From: Moniliophthora roreri | Lineage: Eukaryota > Basidiomycota > Agaricomycetes > Agaricales > Marasmiaceae | Length of the DNA: 64,000 bases | Direction of reading: 5' to 3' | Assembly: GCA_001466705.2 (NCBI GenBank) | Contig: LATX02000068.1 | Coordinates: 62,001-126,000, forward strand | Shown: positions 46,368 to 58,473 of the stretch, one piece after another | How the letters are laid out: each line of letters starts with the position of its first letter | Numbering within the stretch: position 1 is the stretch's first letter | Program-made: the position numbers and the translations under genes | Notes under the pieces: model-generated | What the model saw: only the letters and a program-made list of their open reading frames with translations | Database searches by the model: none | Told to the model about the DNA's origin: nothing

Positions 46368-46994
46368 CTAGCAAAGCAACTGAGATGGCGCTAGGTGGAG
46401 GTCAAGAGTAACCAGTGAACGCCGGAAATGGATCAGATAAATAATCTTTACTAATCCTATGGGCCGCAAGGCCGTTCCAAGCCGTTTCAGGGTATTTATC
46501 TATACCAACCCTCAGGCCTCAGGTGTGCGGCGCTGTATGCTCGTGTCCTGGCGTATATACTGCAGGGTCCAGGCTCCCTTCTCAGTCCGTGATGAAAAGA
46601 AAAAAACGATTCCCCGTTAGGGATATCCTAGGGATGCTCCGCGGACTTGCTCGCCATGAACGAAGGTGTAGGCAGCATACTGGATGGCAAGGTGGAGCAT
46701 TGAACTTACTGTTGGGAATCCTTTTGTGGAAGTATTCGGTGCGAGAGGCCTTCAAAAGCGGAATGTCATAGTTGGTTTCGGAATTGGATAGCCATTAGGT
46801 AGCTGTGATTGGCGAGCGCGTTCAGGATCTCTGAGATCGCCATGACCTGGTCGTGTCTTCCCGCAAAGTCGATTCCACCTAGTCTATAACTATTCAGTCA
46901 ATCACGAGTGCGCTTGGGCATGCTCAAGTTGTAAAGTAAAGAAAACAGTGTATATTGTAATATACCTCTTCTGTACACAGACAGACGTCGGCAT
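46368..46994. other. Intergenic region upstream of the GNAT gene
   Basis: About 630 bp with no recognised gene. It carries the GNAT promoter side and the 3' side of NDUFV1. Short open frames have no homology I can name. Confidence 0.45.
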
Positions 46995-48856
46995 CTATGC
47001 AGGGAGCTGGTAGCCCAAGTTGTCCGGTACAGCCAACGTATCGTCAACATCCTTCTTTAGTTGTCCACCGAAAGCTACTGTTCCATTCTCTTCTCTGAAT
47101 TTGGCGATACGTGCCTCCACTTCCGGTCGGAAGTGACGCATTAGACCTTGGATGGGCCATGCGGCTGCGTCTCCAAGGGCGCAAATAGTCCGTCCTTCGA
47201 CTTGTTTGCTGCAGAGGGAGCTGAGCATTTTGAATGATGTGATTGAGGATGGAGACGTACGTCAACTCAAGGAGCATGTCGATTTCACGGACATGGCCTC
47301 TACCCTCCACGAAGCGGTTCATCATGTTCATCATCCATGTTGTGCCTTCCCTGCAGGGTGTGCATTGACCACACGATTCATGTTTGTAGAACTTGAAAAG
47401 CAATGTTACTTCCACGTTCGGATGAAGAGATTCGTGAACGCACAGAAGAGAATCTGGCAATAGCCTTCACAATATCGGTACTCTTGTTCATGACAATGAC
47501 AGCACCAGTTCCCAAACCAGACTGTGCGTCTTTGAGGGAGTCATAATCCATCAACACCTCAGAGCATTTGTCGATTGGCAGAACAGGAACGGAGCTTCCA
47601 CCTGGGACGATACCAAGTAGGTTGTCCCACCCACCGATGACGCCTCCGCAATGTCTGAGCAATAACCCATCAGCTCATGCCTGTTCATGAGGAAAAAATG
47701 ATTTACTTTTCAATCAAGTCCTTCAGTGGAATACTCATTTCCTCCTCAATTACACAAGGGTTATTCACGTGTCCGGAGATACAGAACAATTTTGTGCCCT
47801 GATTTCTCTCCCGTCCGAAGGAGGCGAACCAGGAGGCACCACGACGGCAAATGGTCGGTGCGACAGCTACCGTTTCGACATTGGCTACTGTGGTAGGGCA
47901 ACCAAAGAGACCGACATCGGCGGGGAAAGGAGGCTTGAGTCGGGGTTTGCCCTGCTTGCCTGGGGATCAAAGACAGTATGAGGTCAGCCTTCTTACTTGA
48001 GCATAGAAACATACCTTCGAGTGATTCAATCAAAGCAGTCTCTTCACCACAGATATAAGCACCGGCTCCACGATGAAGGTAGACGTCAAAGGAATAGCCG
48101 GAACCACAAGCATCTTTACCAATTAGTCCGGCAGCATAGGCCTCGTTGATGGCCTGCTGAACATGGGAGGCTGGACAAAGCGTCAGAACAAAAACACGTA
48201 TAGTAGGAAGTCCAAGATACGTGCCTTCTTGGTAGAATTCGCCTCGAATGTAAATGTAGGCAGCGTTAGCATTCATCGCTCGACCAGCCACGAGACATCC
48301 TTCGACAAGTTTATGGGGGTCTCCACGCATGATTTCTCGGTCTTTGCAAGTACCAGGCTCTCCTTCATCGGCATTAACAACAAGATAACGGGGCCTGTAC
48401 AACAGGATTCAGAGTGCTGGACTTGTCAGAATCGGTATGTACTCACCGTTTGTCGTTCTGCCAGTTGGGTTTATTCATGAAACTCCATTTGAGACCGGAA
48501 GGGAAGCCAGCACCACCACGACCTCGAAGCCCGGAATCTTTGATAGTTTGAATAATCCAGGAGTCACCCTTGAGAATGATGTCCTTGGTTCTGTGCCAGT
48601 CACCCCGAGACTACAGGCATATACCCATTATCATTAGTTCGGATTCAGAGTCCTTTTGAGTTGAACGATAACATCATACCTGCGCACCCTTCAACCCATG
48701 GTCATGCCTGCAGTAGGCATTGGTAAAAATTCTGTCTTGGTCTTTCAGACCTCCGTAGCGACGGACTGGCGGGTCTGTGACAGTTGCAAAGCTTCGGGCA
48801 TTCCGAGATAATGAGCTGCGAGGAATGCGAGAAAACGAGCGCGCCAATGGCAGCAT
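46995..48856 (-). CDS. NADH:ubiquinone oxidoreductase 51-kDa subunit (complex I)
   Basis: Many exons. A mitochondrial presequence ([25 protein letters not shown]) is followed by [11 protein letters not shown], the NADH/FMN-binding [59 protein letters not shown]-like [12 protein letters not shown], and the iron-sulfur site [12 protein letters not shown], ending [20 protein letters not shown]. This is the NADH-oxidising flavoprotein of complex I, with FMN and a 4Fe-4S cluster, in the matrix arm. One intron (48224-48171) starts with GC (GCACGT): it joins GEFYQE to [12 protein letters not shown] in frame. In another fungus it is called NUO51; I do not assign a symbol. Confidence 0.94.
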
Positions 48857-49199
48857 GGTGAAAATGGTTTTGGACGTCGTCGACGCCGACAGTGTCTTAA
48901 GGATCGGGATGGACCGTGTTGGCCAATGAGATCTGTTGGGCTGATGTTTGTCATCATCTCGGCTACCTCGGTCCAAATTCAAGCCAGAGTGCGGTGGATT
49001 CTATCATTCCAAGGTGCAGAGTAGACAAATACAGGGTGGATACAGTGCTAAGTATCATGAATTACACATGACAAAAAGTCGATGAGGATGTAGTGTAAGG
49101 TGAGTTTACCTGAGGAAAATGGAGAATGCAGTAATGTAACATGGAGTATGCAGTGCAATATCTGAAAAGTCTGGGAAGCCCTACGCCTGTACAAAGGCA

Positions 49200-50189
49200 T
49201 CAGTAACGGTAATAAGGCATTTCTGCGTGCCACGGGATACCCCGAAGCCGATCCCTCTTGAAATCGTCTACCTGATGTTCCAATTTCAGTCGGATACTGC
49301 GTTCTGCATCAAATTCGTCCTCAAGTTTCCTCTTCGAAGCACGGAGACTTGCAAGAAGCGACATTTGATGATTTAGGTTATCCCGTAAAGACTGTATTTC
49401 CTGTTCCATAGCCTGGTCATGGCCGTGCGACGCAGAGGGAGTGGATCCTCCCGTAGACGATGCCCGCGGAGCAGTGGAACACTCCACCGTTGGTACTTTC
49501 GAAGGCAGTGGTGGCACCGAGGTAGACTTGAAGTCACCGTAGACCTTTCGAAGCCACTTGATCGACTTTTCTTGGTGCACGGCTGAGAGCGGATGATCGT
49601 GTCGCGTTTTCTTTGCCAAGTCTGTTTCGCAGCCGCACAACAGTAGATACGCGGGCTTTAGGTCCTCTTCTGGTATCTGTCGCTGAGCCATGACTAGGGG
49701 GAAAAGGTTGAGTAGATGCTGATGGGAACCAGAAGACGCCAGACCTTGTAGCATTGTCTGGATGACCGAAATGGCAGCATGAGGAAGGCCTTTGCGACGA
49801 TAAAAGGCGCCAACCACTATCCAATTCCCATATTCACTGGAGGTCGCCCTCAGCAACTCGGTGATTTCGTGCGGATCTGATTTGAGATTATTTAGGTTGT
49901 ATGAAAATAGGATTCCGGATAAAGACATGGTGATGCAATCGACACTGATATTTGGGTACGCCACAACCTTGCCGCTGACACAGCCAGGCTGGGTACCAGG
50001 ATTCGTCTGTGGAGTCGGAGATAGTACAGTGATTGAGGAGCTCGGGGCAGGACCGCTGAAGGTGATTTGACTGGGCAAAATCGATGATACGGCGTCGGTC
50101 GCGATCGAGGATTGAGCAGAAGAGCTTCGATGAGAGTCACTTTGTGAGGTAGAAGTAACGTAATATTCCTGCGTTGATTGGGTTTTCAT
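49200..50189 (-). CDS. Lineage-specific protein with C-terminal coiled coil
   Basis: Single exon, 329 residues. The N-terminus is Ser/Thr/Gln-rich. The central part has the helical-repeat look of a solenoid segment (NWIVVGAFYRRKGLPHAAISV, LLNLFPLVMAQRQIPEEDL). The end is a heptad-like coiled coil (MEQEIQSLRDNLNHQMSLL to RSIRLKLEHQVDDF). No family recognised. Codon use looks ordinary for the window, and no competing long frame overlaps. Probably a basidiomycete-restricted gene. Confidence 0.65.
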   Translation of the reverse strand: MKTQSTQEYYVTSTSQSDSHRSSSAQSSIATDAVSSILPSQITFSGPAPSSSITVLSPTPQTNPGTQPGCVSGKVVAYPNISVDCITMSLSGILFSYNLNNLKSDPHEITELLRATSSEYGNWIVVGAFYRRKGLPHAAISVIQTMLQGLASSGSHQHLLNLFPLVMAQRQIPEEDLKPAYLLLCGCETDLAKKTRHDHPLSAVHQEKSIKWLRKVYGDFKSTSVPPLPSKVPTVECSTAPRASSTGGSTPSASHGHDQAMEQEIQSLRDNLNHQMSLLASLRASKRKLEDEFDAERSIRLKLEHQVDDFKRDRLRGIPWHAEMPYYRY

Positions 50190-50715
50190 GATTCATGAGT
50201 TGTTTCAAGTGTACGAGCCCTGAATCCCGAGGAAGTCCCACGTATGCTCGCCAGAGGATGCCGGTTCAAAGCTGTTGAATACACTGATTACTGCGCAAAG
50301 ATCCAGTAACACGCGGCAGACCAGGGCAAACCTGAAACCAAACGCGCGTTAGTCCGCTACAAGGGATCAGAGGAAATTCTTACCACCGTCTAGAAATACG
50401 CAAGGGAATGGAGAAAAGGGTATGGAGCGAGCCGAGCGGTGAGCGCGCGAAAAATTTAAACGTGACAGCTCGTGACCTTGTTCCTCGGAATACTTGCAAG
50501 GCCCTGTTTCTCAGGGGTTGAACCTGACAAAGATCTTGCATGAGCGCCGTTCGGCTAATACTTGGCGCTGCCTTGTCTTATGCTGTGTTGATCAACTGCG
50601 CTTTTCCAAGTCTTGGAGACACGGTACCACGGTTTGGTATATAAACAACCTGTTGCTTAGACAACTTTTATCCCTTTCACTTTAAGACTTACCCCCCCCC
50701 TTTTCAACTTTCATC
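50190..50715. other. Divergent upstream region of the coiled-coil gene and secreted paralogue 1
   Basis: About 520 bp. A TATA-like TATATAAA lies at 50638-50645, 71-78 nt before the secreted protein ATG, and a run of about ten C residues sits in its leader near 50690-50700. Confidence 0.45.
50638..50645 (+). promoter_or_regulatory. TATA box of secreted paralogue 1
   Basis: TATATAAA at 71-78 nt before the ATG, a typical fungal distance. A C-run of about ten bases follows just before the start codon. Confidence 0.5.
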
Positions 50716-51831
50716 ATGACTCGTCTTTTTGCTGCCACAGCTGTCGCTACTGGATTCGCTGTAGCCTCTGCTCAGTATGTCTCTGTTAAAAAAAAAGGAA
50801 AATCCAATATACGAATGCTCAATTTCACTTCCCGAACAGGCTCTCTCAGCAATGCACGAGCGCTTTGGCAAGTGTTGCTTCCAATCCTGAGGCTGGTGCC
50901 TGCCTCGCGCCTGCACAGTTGGTCTCCATCGTCGCTGGCGATGGAAATAGTTCCATCGTCGAGCCTATTGACGCCTGGTTAAACTCGTCAGTGTTCAATG
51001 AAATCATTGATTACCTCTTCTCTGACCAATCGCATCACAGGGTCTGCGCCGTCGCGGTATGAGTCTACCACACATAGCACGGATCTTGAAACTCAATTCA
51101 TTCTCCATGTCCTTCAGCCTTGCAATAACGAGACCATCTCTGCCATTGTAACCAATGTCACTGCAGGATGCACTAGGGAACTCTCCTTGTTTGGGTATGA
51201 CTCTAGCCAAAATGCTGCTATCATTGCCACCGTTCAGCAGGTGTACCCAACTGTAAGTCTGCTCTATGTCATGCTGTACTACCTGCTCATTCGCTCTTTA
51301 TAGGCACGCAAAGTTGTTTGCTTGAAGGAGTGAGTGTTCATTCAGTACATTCCATCGTAGCTTGTGTACTTACTCTCTATATTTCTCAGCGGGAACACAA
51401 ACTGTGTCACGCAAACTTTGACCAACATCCAAAATACTGTCGGAACCCTGTCTCCCAACAACATTGTCGACATCGTTGCCAATAATTCAACCCAGGCCTC
51501 CCTGTTGAATGCGCAGAACATCACCTGCACCAACTGCATCAAGGCAGCCTACAACACCATCAACACGGATTTCCCCCTTGGTTCGGACGCACAGTCAGAA
51601 CTTCAGCAGCAATGCGGTGCTTCCTTCACTGGTGAGTCGAAACACATTGAATTATATATGCCGTTGACCCCAAAATCTCATGTAGATGGACAAAACCCAT
51701 CTGGTATCTCGCAAACGGCCAACACCGCCTCTGCTCAAGGCGAAAACGCCGCTGTCATTCTCAAGGCTTTATCCGATGCCGGTCTCTATGCATTCTTCGC
51801 CGTTAGTGGTGTTTTTGCATTGGCTGCATGA
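50716..51831 (+). CDS. Secreted Cys-rich GPI-type protein, tandem paralogue 1
   Basis: Six to seven exons. A signal peptide (MTRLFAATAVATGFAVASAQ) is followed by QQCTSALASVASNPEAGACL, a short Cys pair (NSVCAVAPCNNETI), NVTAGCTREL, VQQVYPTARKVVCLKD, CVTQTLTNIQ, CTNCIKAAYNTI and a hydrophobic C-terminus preceded by small residues, typical of a GPI signal. It shares every cysteine position with the neighbour at 52.3 kb. The family is known in fungi as an uncharacterised secreted group (DUF7729-like by my recollection; not certain). Probably a wall or surface protein. Confidence 0.75.
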
Positions 51832-52216
51832 GTGCGTAGACCGGAATAGATTTTCAGCGGATGGACAGATCTCATAGTGGCTGGAACTGGACTTTCTACA
51901 TGAACTGTATTCTATAGTACATGGTGCAATCACTTTTAATGTTGACAGAAAAACGTGTTGCCTGCGGTTTGCGTAACATAAGTTTGTATACCAGCATCAT
52001 CGAGTGATGCGGGCCTGCAGCAGCATGTTGATCGTTGGGGACCTGCCTTTTCTTGTGCCGCGGCTTCAAAAGACTTCTCATGCTTCCTCTCGGGCATCAT
52101 ATACATAGCTTCTCAGCCTCGTCAGATTTCATCAGCGCCCGCAAGATTTCTACACTTTGAAGACGAGACGACGACCCGAGAGTTTGGGAACGAAATGTCG
52201 TGATGGACTGCAACAT

Positions 52217-52224
52217 TATAAAAG
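52217..52224 (+). promoter_or_regulatory. TATA box and CT-rich leader of secreted paralogue 2
   Basis: TATAAAAG about 115 nt before the ATG at 52339. Long T runs at 52260-52274 and 52300-52312 with C/T between form a pyrimidine-rich leader, as in highly expressed fungal genes. Confidence 0.5.
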
Positions 52225-52338
52225 GGTTCACCGGGATGCCCTACCTTTAATTTTGGCACTTTTTTTTTTTTTTGATTTTCCCTTCTTCTCGCCTTCTTTT
52301 TTTTTTTTTTTTCACTTTTTTCAATTCGTTCTTTCAGT

Positions 52339-53337
52339 ATGCTGGGTCGTACAAAATCTGTTGCTTTTTCCACCATCCTGTTCGGAGCCAGTCTCATTCC
52401 CGTCCACTCGTGAGTGATTCTGCCATTTACAGTCCAACTGTCCTGTCAATCTGATGTTTTCTGTTATAGTTTGACTTTGTCTTCTTCCTGTCAAGCATCC
52501 CTACGAGGGCTTTTGGAGTCTGATGATGCCGCCTGTCTCAATGCTCCTGCTCTCATAAGCTCTGTCTTGGGAGCCCAAGACGACATTAATGTTCCCCGCA
52601 TAATGGATTCGTATCTGACGAGTCTCTGTTCGTCTGGTTCTTGTTCAGATGACAGTCTCGCCGCTGTTACAAGAAACCTGACCTCCGGTTGCAGTGAAGA
52701 TCTCGCTGCTTTGGAAATCAACTTGGAGGGTTTGCAGGACAAGATTGTAGACGTTGTTCAACAAGTCTATCCCACCGTACGCGAGATTGCTTGCCTTAAA
52801 GAGTGAGTTCCCGTTTTGCTGGATATCTAATGATCCAACCCGAATGTTATTCTATGATTCAGTAACAATGCCAACCAATTTTGCGCTACCCAAACCCTCG
52901 ACAATCTCAGCAAGGTTATTGGTGGATTGAATTTTGACGACCTCAGCTTCCTCGACCTCTTCGCCGACGCTCGAAGATTAGTACAAAGCGGCGCCCAGAG
53001 CTTGGCCTGTACTGACTGTATGAAGGAGGCCTTCACCATCGCGCGTTCAGACTTCCCGTCTATTGTTTCACAAGTCGATGATGAAGTATCAGGATTCTGC
53101 GGTGCCTCATTTGTTGGTGCGTTGCTAACGTTCCTGCCACGCGCTGACATGATATTGATCTGGCGTTTTTCTATTTACATTTGCATAGACGGAGTCACGC
53201 CGGACAGTGTTACACAGACCGCTCAACCCGGCATCTTTGCTGCGTCACAAGGTCAGGGTAACAGCGCCTCGACGGTCTTCAGAAACGCGGGATCGGTGAT
53301 TGTGGGCGTCTCTTTGGCGTTTGTGTTGATGGCCTGA
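52339..53337 (+). CDS. Secreted Cys-rich GPI-type protein, tandem paralogue 2
   Basis: Signal peptide (MLGRTKSVAFSTILFGASLIPVHS), then SSSCQASLRGLLESDDAACL, a Cys pair (SLCSSGSCSDDSL), NLTSGCSEDL, VQQVYPTVREIACLKD, CATQTLDNL, CTDCMKEAFTIARSDFP and a hydrophobic end with small residues before it, fitting a GPI anchor. Same intron positions and Cys pattern as paralogue 1, 500 bp upstream, so the pair came from a tandem duplication. They differ through most of the sequence, so the event is old. Function not known. Confidence 0.75.
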
Positions 53338-53624
53338 GCATGAATTGTATACGAACACATTTATTGCATATCCTGTGCCATATCTGTAACGTCTGCTTGG
53401 ACTATGAACGGTCTTGCATAGATTACCTAGTAGGAATAGAAGACATCGCCGCATTGAGTGGCTTAAATAATTTCAAGTTCGGTGGTATGCGTGGTATGCG
53501 TCATGGCTCACTTGTGCCACGTGAAAGTACTCAGCAGCCAGCCACTACGAGGTGCAGGTCAAAGCCTCCCTTAATTGTCCTCCTCCCACATAAACCCTCC
53601 TCCTTTCACTCTGAATGATCAGTA

Positions 53625-56600
53625 ATGACTTCTTCTCCAATGGCATCTCCTCGCCGAAGCTTTGATATCCCCAAACCTGAAGATGGTCTCGCAGAATGGA
53701 CGAGCAAGATCAGGGCCCTGCAACAACAGGTCGATGCAGACGAAGAAGCTGAGCACAGAAGGTTGGAAGAAGAGATTGCTGCATCCAGACTTGCACGGAT
53801 GCGTAGAAGTCGTGGGATTGGGTATGGTAGCGGGAGTCGCACGAGCAGTGTTGAAATAGGTATGCTTCAAAATTCTGTTACTCCCTGTTTCTTTGAGTTA
53901 TCAATAAAAATCGCAGATAAGGATAAAGTGTCGAGTTTGAAGGAGGACAAGGACTCGTCGACGATGATGGATGACATGGGATCCATTGCTGAGAGGCAGA
54001 AGGGTCAACAAGATGCACTGCGGAAACTCATGGGTTCCTCGGCGAGTGTTTCGGGTTCTGAGCGCGTCACACCTCCAGTTGGGTCAGCGAGAGCAGAGCC
54101 GATGTCTCTGGCCGCTTTTATGGGTGGCAGGACCACAGGACCAAGGCTCAACAAGCATGCTCCTCAACAGAACGCTCATGACCCCACACAGTTCGAACAA
54201 CGTACTAGCATCACATCGCCCCATCCGGTGTTTGGAAGAGGAGGCGTTGCTATGCCTGGGATGGCGAAGCCTAGCAAAGACCATCTGAGCTATGGTAGAG
54301 AAACTGATACTCCCGTTGCCCTAGGACGTAAGAAGAGTCAACCAGAGTTACGTCCTTCTCCCGAATACGTTCCAACTCGAGAGCGAAACGATAGTGCGCC
54401 ATCCTTATCCAAGCAATTCCCCTCTTCCCCTTCAGCGGTCCCTCCGAGGCCAAATTCTGTCACGTCAAGGTATATGGACGCGATTTCGGAGCGACCCATA
54501 TCACCCCAGAAGTCAGGCGGACGAGCGAGAGAAAGGACCATGAGCACGCCATACCGCCCCCCTTCTGATCGAGGACTATTTCCTTCCTCCTCATCCAATG
54601 TTAGTAGGACCTCCTTCCACGATACTGACAATCCTCCTATATCTCCCCAGAAAAGTGGAAGCCGCGAGCGTAGGCTCAGCACACCGGGAAGGACATCTCC
54701 TACGAAGGGTGTTTCCTTTGTTCTTCCTTCTGACTCGGAGGATGCCGAGCCATATAGGAATAAACGTGCATCCCTCGGTAACACTTCTCGTCCCAAAACT
54801 CCAACCAGCGATAGCTCCGTATCCAAGTCACCTCCTCACAGGCCAATCGTGGAAATGCCTTCGTTGGCGCGAACAATCCAACCTCAGCCCAGGTCTCCTT
54901 CCAATGTTCCGCAGATATCAGCATCTCCAACGCCATCGCCAGCCTTTCTAAAGGCACCAGCACCCAAGGAACCTACCCCAAGTCTGAGTCGGTTAGCAGG
55001 TAGAGGCTTTGTTCAGAACATGGTGAAGGCTACGCAGCAGTGGGAAAATCAGACTCCATCGACACAAACGACTCCAGAGAAGCAGGTTCCAGGCAGGAAG
55101 GCTACGGTACTCGATCGGTGGCAACCTCGAGAGCCCACAAATCCGTCTCCTTCACCGCCAATCTCACCCAAACCCGCTGTGATGCGAAAGTCATGGACTA
55201 CGGAGACTGCTCCAAGTACTTCGCCAGCTCCAGCTCCTTCTAAACCCTTGAGGTCAGCGACATCTTTCACTTCGTTCAGGCAGAATGTAGAGAAAAATCT
55301 TTCTCAGCCATCGGAGGAAATGAAAGGAGTGGGGTCTGCGACGACCCTCGTCGTCTTCAAACCAGCACCGGTTGAGGAAGAGGCTACCGAATTTGCCGAT
55401 GTTGACGAGCTAGGAATGAAGCCGAAAGCAGCTTCTATATTAGGGGGAAAGCTTCCTGCACAAACAGGAAAGCCTTTAATTCATGTGCGTTCATTCTGGT
55501 AACTATTGCTGGGTTATGCTTAAATGGTCTGGTTTTTTGTTTGCTTTGTCCTTACATCCCCATGCTTTCGTGCTATAAATTCATTTATCATTCATGCGAT
55601 CTTTCCGACACCCTTTGCATGGCTTAGCCCACCAAGGAACGCGCAAAAAAACCGAAGAAGTCAACCAGAACAACATCGAAATCCGAACATGTAATTGCAG
55701 AGCCGCAGGTTTCTTTGTCTTCACGGACTGAATCATCGGTTCGAGCCACGTCACCGAAAAACGACCACGAGACTGTCGCCGAGAACGATCATCCGCAGCC
55801 GCCCAAGTTGACGCCACCCAGTAGCAACGGTGTTCGTTCAGGGAAAGTTACGGACAGATGGCTGGATCAGCCTATTATCGGTGTAAAGCCTGTTCTTTCT
55901 CGTGAATCATCTCAATCCGAGGCATTGAAAGTTTCAGGTCTGGCGAGTCGTAAGCCATTACCTGGCTTAGTGTCATCTCCAGCGCTCCCTTCCACATTCA
56001 ACCCGATCAATCGTGCACCCAGCAAGTCCCCAGACATTCCTGGTCGTTCGACAACAGATTCTAGTAGTTCTTCAGCACCAAAATCTCCAGGTGGGGAGAA
56101 TAGTCGTCCTATTACACCCGTTCGCCATACTCGCATCCCTAGTACTGGGAACCGGGCCACTGTGATGGATATCGCCCAAGCTTTCGATCAAGAATCTGTT
56201 CAGGCACCCAAGACTGAAAGCCCTACCCAGGAAGAACAACAACCTACTATGGAAGTAACATCACCGATTTCGTCTTCTGCAGATGAGTCCAGCCGGCAGT
56301 CGGTATTCCCTGTAACACTGGAACGGCGTAGATCTGTCTTTGAGAAGTTTTCTGCCCCTTCCTTGCCACCTCTCAAAGAGGAATCAACGCCAATTTCTTC
56401 TCCGGCGGCTACTCTGGCGCGTCCTGATCCTGAGGATGATAAAGCTCGACAACCTCTAAAGGACATATTCAACAACGATGCCGCTCAGGACCTACCATCA
56501 AGCTCTCAAATTTTGCCTTCTTCTGCACCCTCTAAGGGTTCCAAAGTTATTCCGTCCCAGGAGGGATCAAAGATCGTGCATCTTGGTAAGCATGGAATTT

Positions 56601-58311
56601 GAAGTAACAATGCTATATACCTGATCTTGTTCTCAGCTCATATTGACCAGCCTCTACCCTCCGTTGATTATAACGCAGTTATCAAGTCTCGCCGAATTGA
56701 ACAACGAAAATCCTCTGACACTAATACCATTTCTGTTGAGGTAATGAGCATTGTAGGCAATAGCTCTACTGCTCTTTCAAAAGATATCAATATCTTCCAT
56801 GACTCGGAGGTTCTGGCTATTGTACACCGTTTTAAATCTAAATCAAGTGGGCTTGTCGGAACGATAGTGTGGGGATGGTTTGGTAAGAATAGTCAGTCAG
56901 GAGAGCGTGAAGCTCAGAAATTGGAGGAGCTGGCAAAACGATATGGGACGTCCATGGTGAGACTTTCCGATGCCTACCTTTAACAGTCCGGGGCACTCAT
57001 TTTCATTCTAGGTGATGGTGAACCAGAACTATGAGCCTACAGACTTAGTCCAGATTCTTGGTGGACAAATGTTCATTAGACAGGTTTGTGTCAACTTTTC
57101 ATTGAATGACTATGTACGTGACCTTTCAATAGGGTCCTCGAGCGCATTGGTCCTCTGAGAACACTGCTATGCATGTAGTCAGGTCCAGGAATGGTTTGGT
57201 CTTCATTGACGAACTTGATCTGGTATGATTCTTACTTCATTCCTTGGCGCCCTTGTTCTGATTTAATTGCAAGAATATAAAAAACCTCTGCTCCGGCTTC
57301 AGTTATTGTCTAACTCTTCTTGATACCGTCTATGTGTGGCACGGCCGTGGTTCTACTGATTTGGAACGTCGTGCTGCGCTGCAGTATGGCAGATTATTGA
57401 GTTCCAATATCGTCGAGTTTATACAAGGGATTAATGACGAGGAGGAGATGTTCTGGATGGTCCTCGGTGAAGGGGAGTTTGCGATAGCTGATTACTGGAG
57501 ATGGAAACGCATGTCTCCAGAACACGACCCAAGGATCTGGCTCGTGGACGCGAGTCAACCTGGGGAACCCGTGTGTACATTGTGGTATAACAACATTCCA
57601 AGCTAACTGAGAATCGCAACAGGTGGCTACCGTGGACTTTTTGCAAAACGAAATCGCACGGGATTCTGTTCATGTAGTGGATTGTATCTGGGAGTTCTTT
57701 GTAGTGGTTGGCTCACGCGCTCGGGGGAAACGCACGGACATCAGATTAGCTCTGGCAGTTGCAACGGTTGGATTTTTCCACAAGAAAGACCCCGAACCGT
57801 TATTGATATTTTCTTCAGGAGCTGAGCGTTCGCCTCGGGCGTGAACGGCCGTTTACTCCAACTGTACACACCGTCGTCTTTCCCAGTCAGGTGCCTCTTG
57901 ACCTCAAAGCACACATCCGAGAAATGGATGAATCATTCCTTGTAGGTACTTTGCATATCCGGTTTCTCCAGAACACTGAAAATCTCTCAGAATGACAACG
58001 ATATTCCTGATCATATGAACATTCTTCCGAGAGAAGATGCCCTCGACCATGTCGGTGAAACATACGTTCATCTTTGTCTAGTCCTGATTCATCTCATCTA
58101 CAGCTACGCCGCCGATCATGGGAAGAGTTTGCCCTCAGAGACCGATCTATGTTACCGTTGGGAATGGCTCCCCTATGATATGAGTTTCACGACTACATCA
58201 CGTTTTCATTCGTCTCTATGTACAATATTGGAATCAAACCGACCCATCGCGGTGTTTTCCATGTATACAGTGAGTGACAACACCGGACGTATTTCGGCCA
58301 TGTCTGACTAG
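53625..58311 (+). CDS. DUF4045 / gelsolin-repeat protein
   Basis: The N-terminus carries LAEWTSKIRALQQQVDADEEAE and a charged helix as in DUF4045 proteins. A long disordered Ser/Pro region (about 800 residues) holds short Lys/Arg motifs and repeats of SPQKSG. The C-terminal third contains gelsolin-like repeats: SKDINIFHDSEVLAIVHRFKSK, TIVWGWFGKNSQSGERE, RAHWSSENTAMHVVRSRNG, DTVYVWHGRGSTDLERRAAL and YGRLLSS. Fungal proteins of this shape (gelsolin domains after a large linker) are thought to regulate actin. Introns near 53859-53915, 55495-55628, 56586-56635 and several in the gelsolin part are GT-AG. The 3' exon (58015-58311) is supported by frame only; its end is less sure. Confidence 0.8.
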
Positions 58312-58441
58312 CCGATTCTGGCTGCAGTAGTCATTATTCGATTCTTTATTTCGTTTCGCAGACCTCAGAAGAGTAATCTCTTACAATAAGTCGATCCGAT
58401 AATGAAACGTCTAGGTCAGACTCAAGTTCCGATCCAACCTG

Positions 58442-58449
58442 TATATAAA
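58442..58449 (+). promoter_or_regulatory. TATA-like element close to the GH17-like start
   Basis: TATATAAA lies only 25-32 nt before the ATG at 58474. If this is the TATA box the leader is extremely short, or the true start lies further downstream. Confidence 0.45.
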
Positions 58450-58473
58450 GGAGGTTTTCTCCAGCTTCACAGT

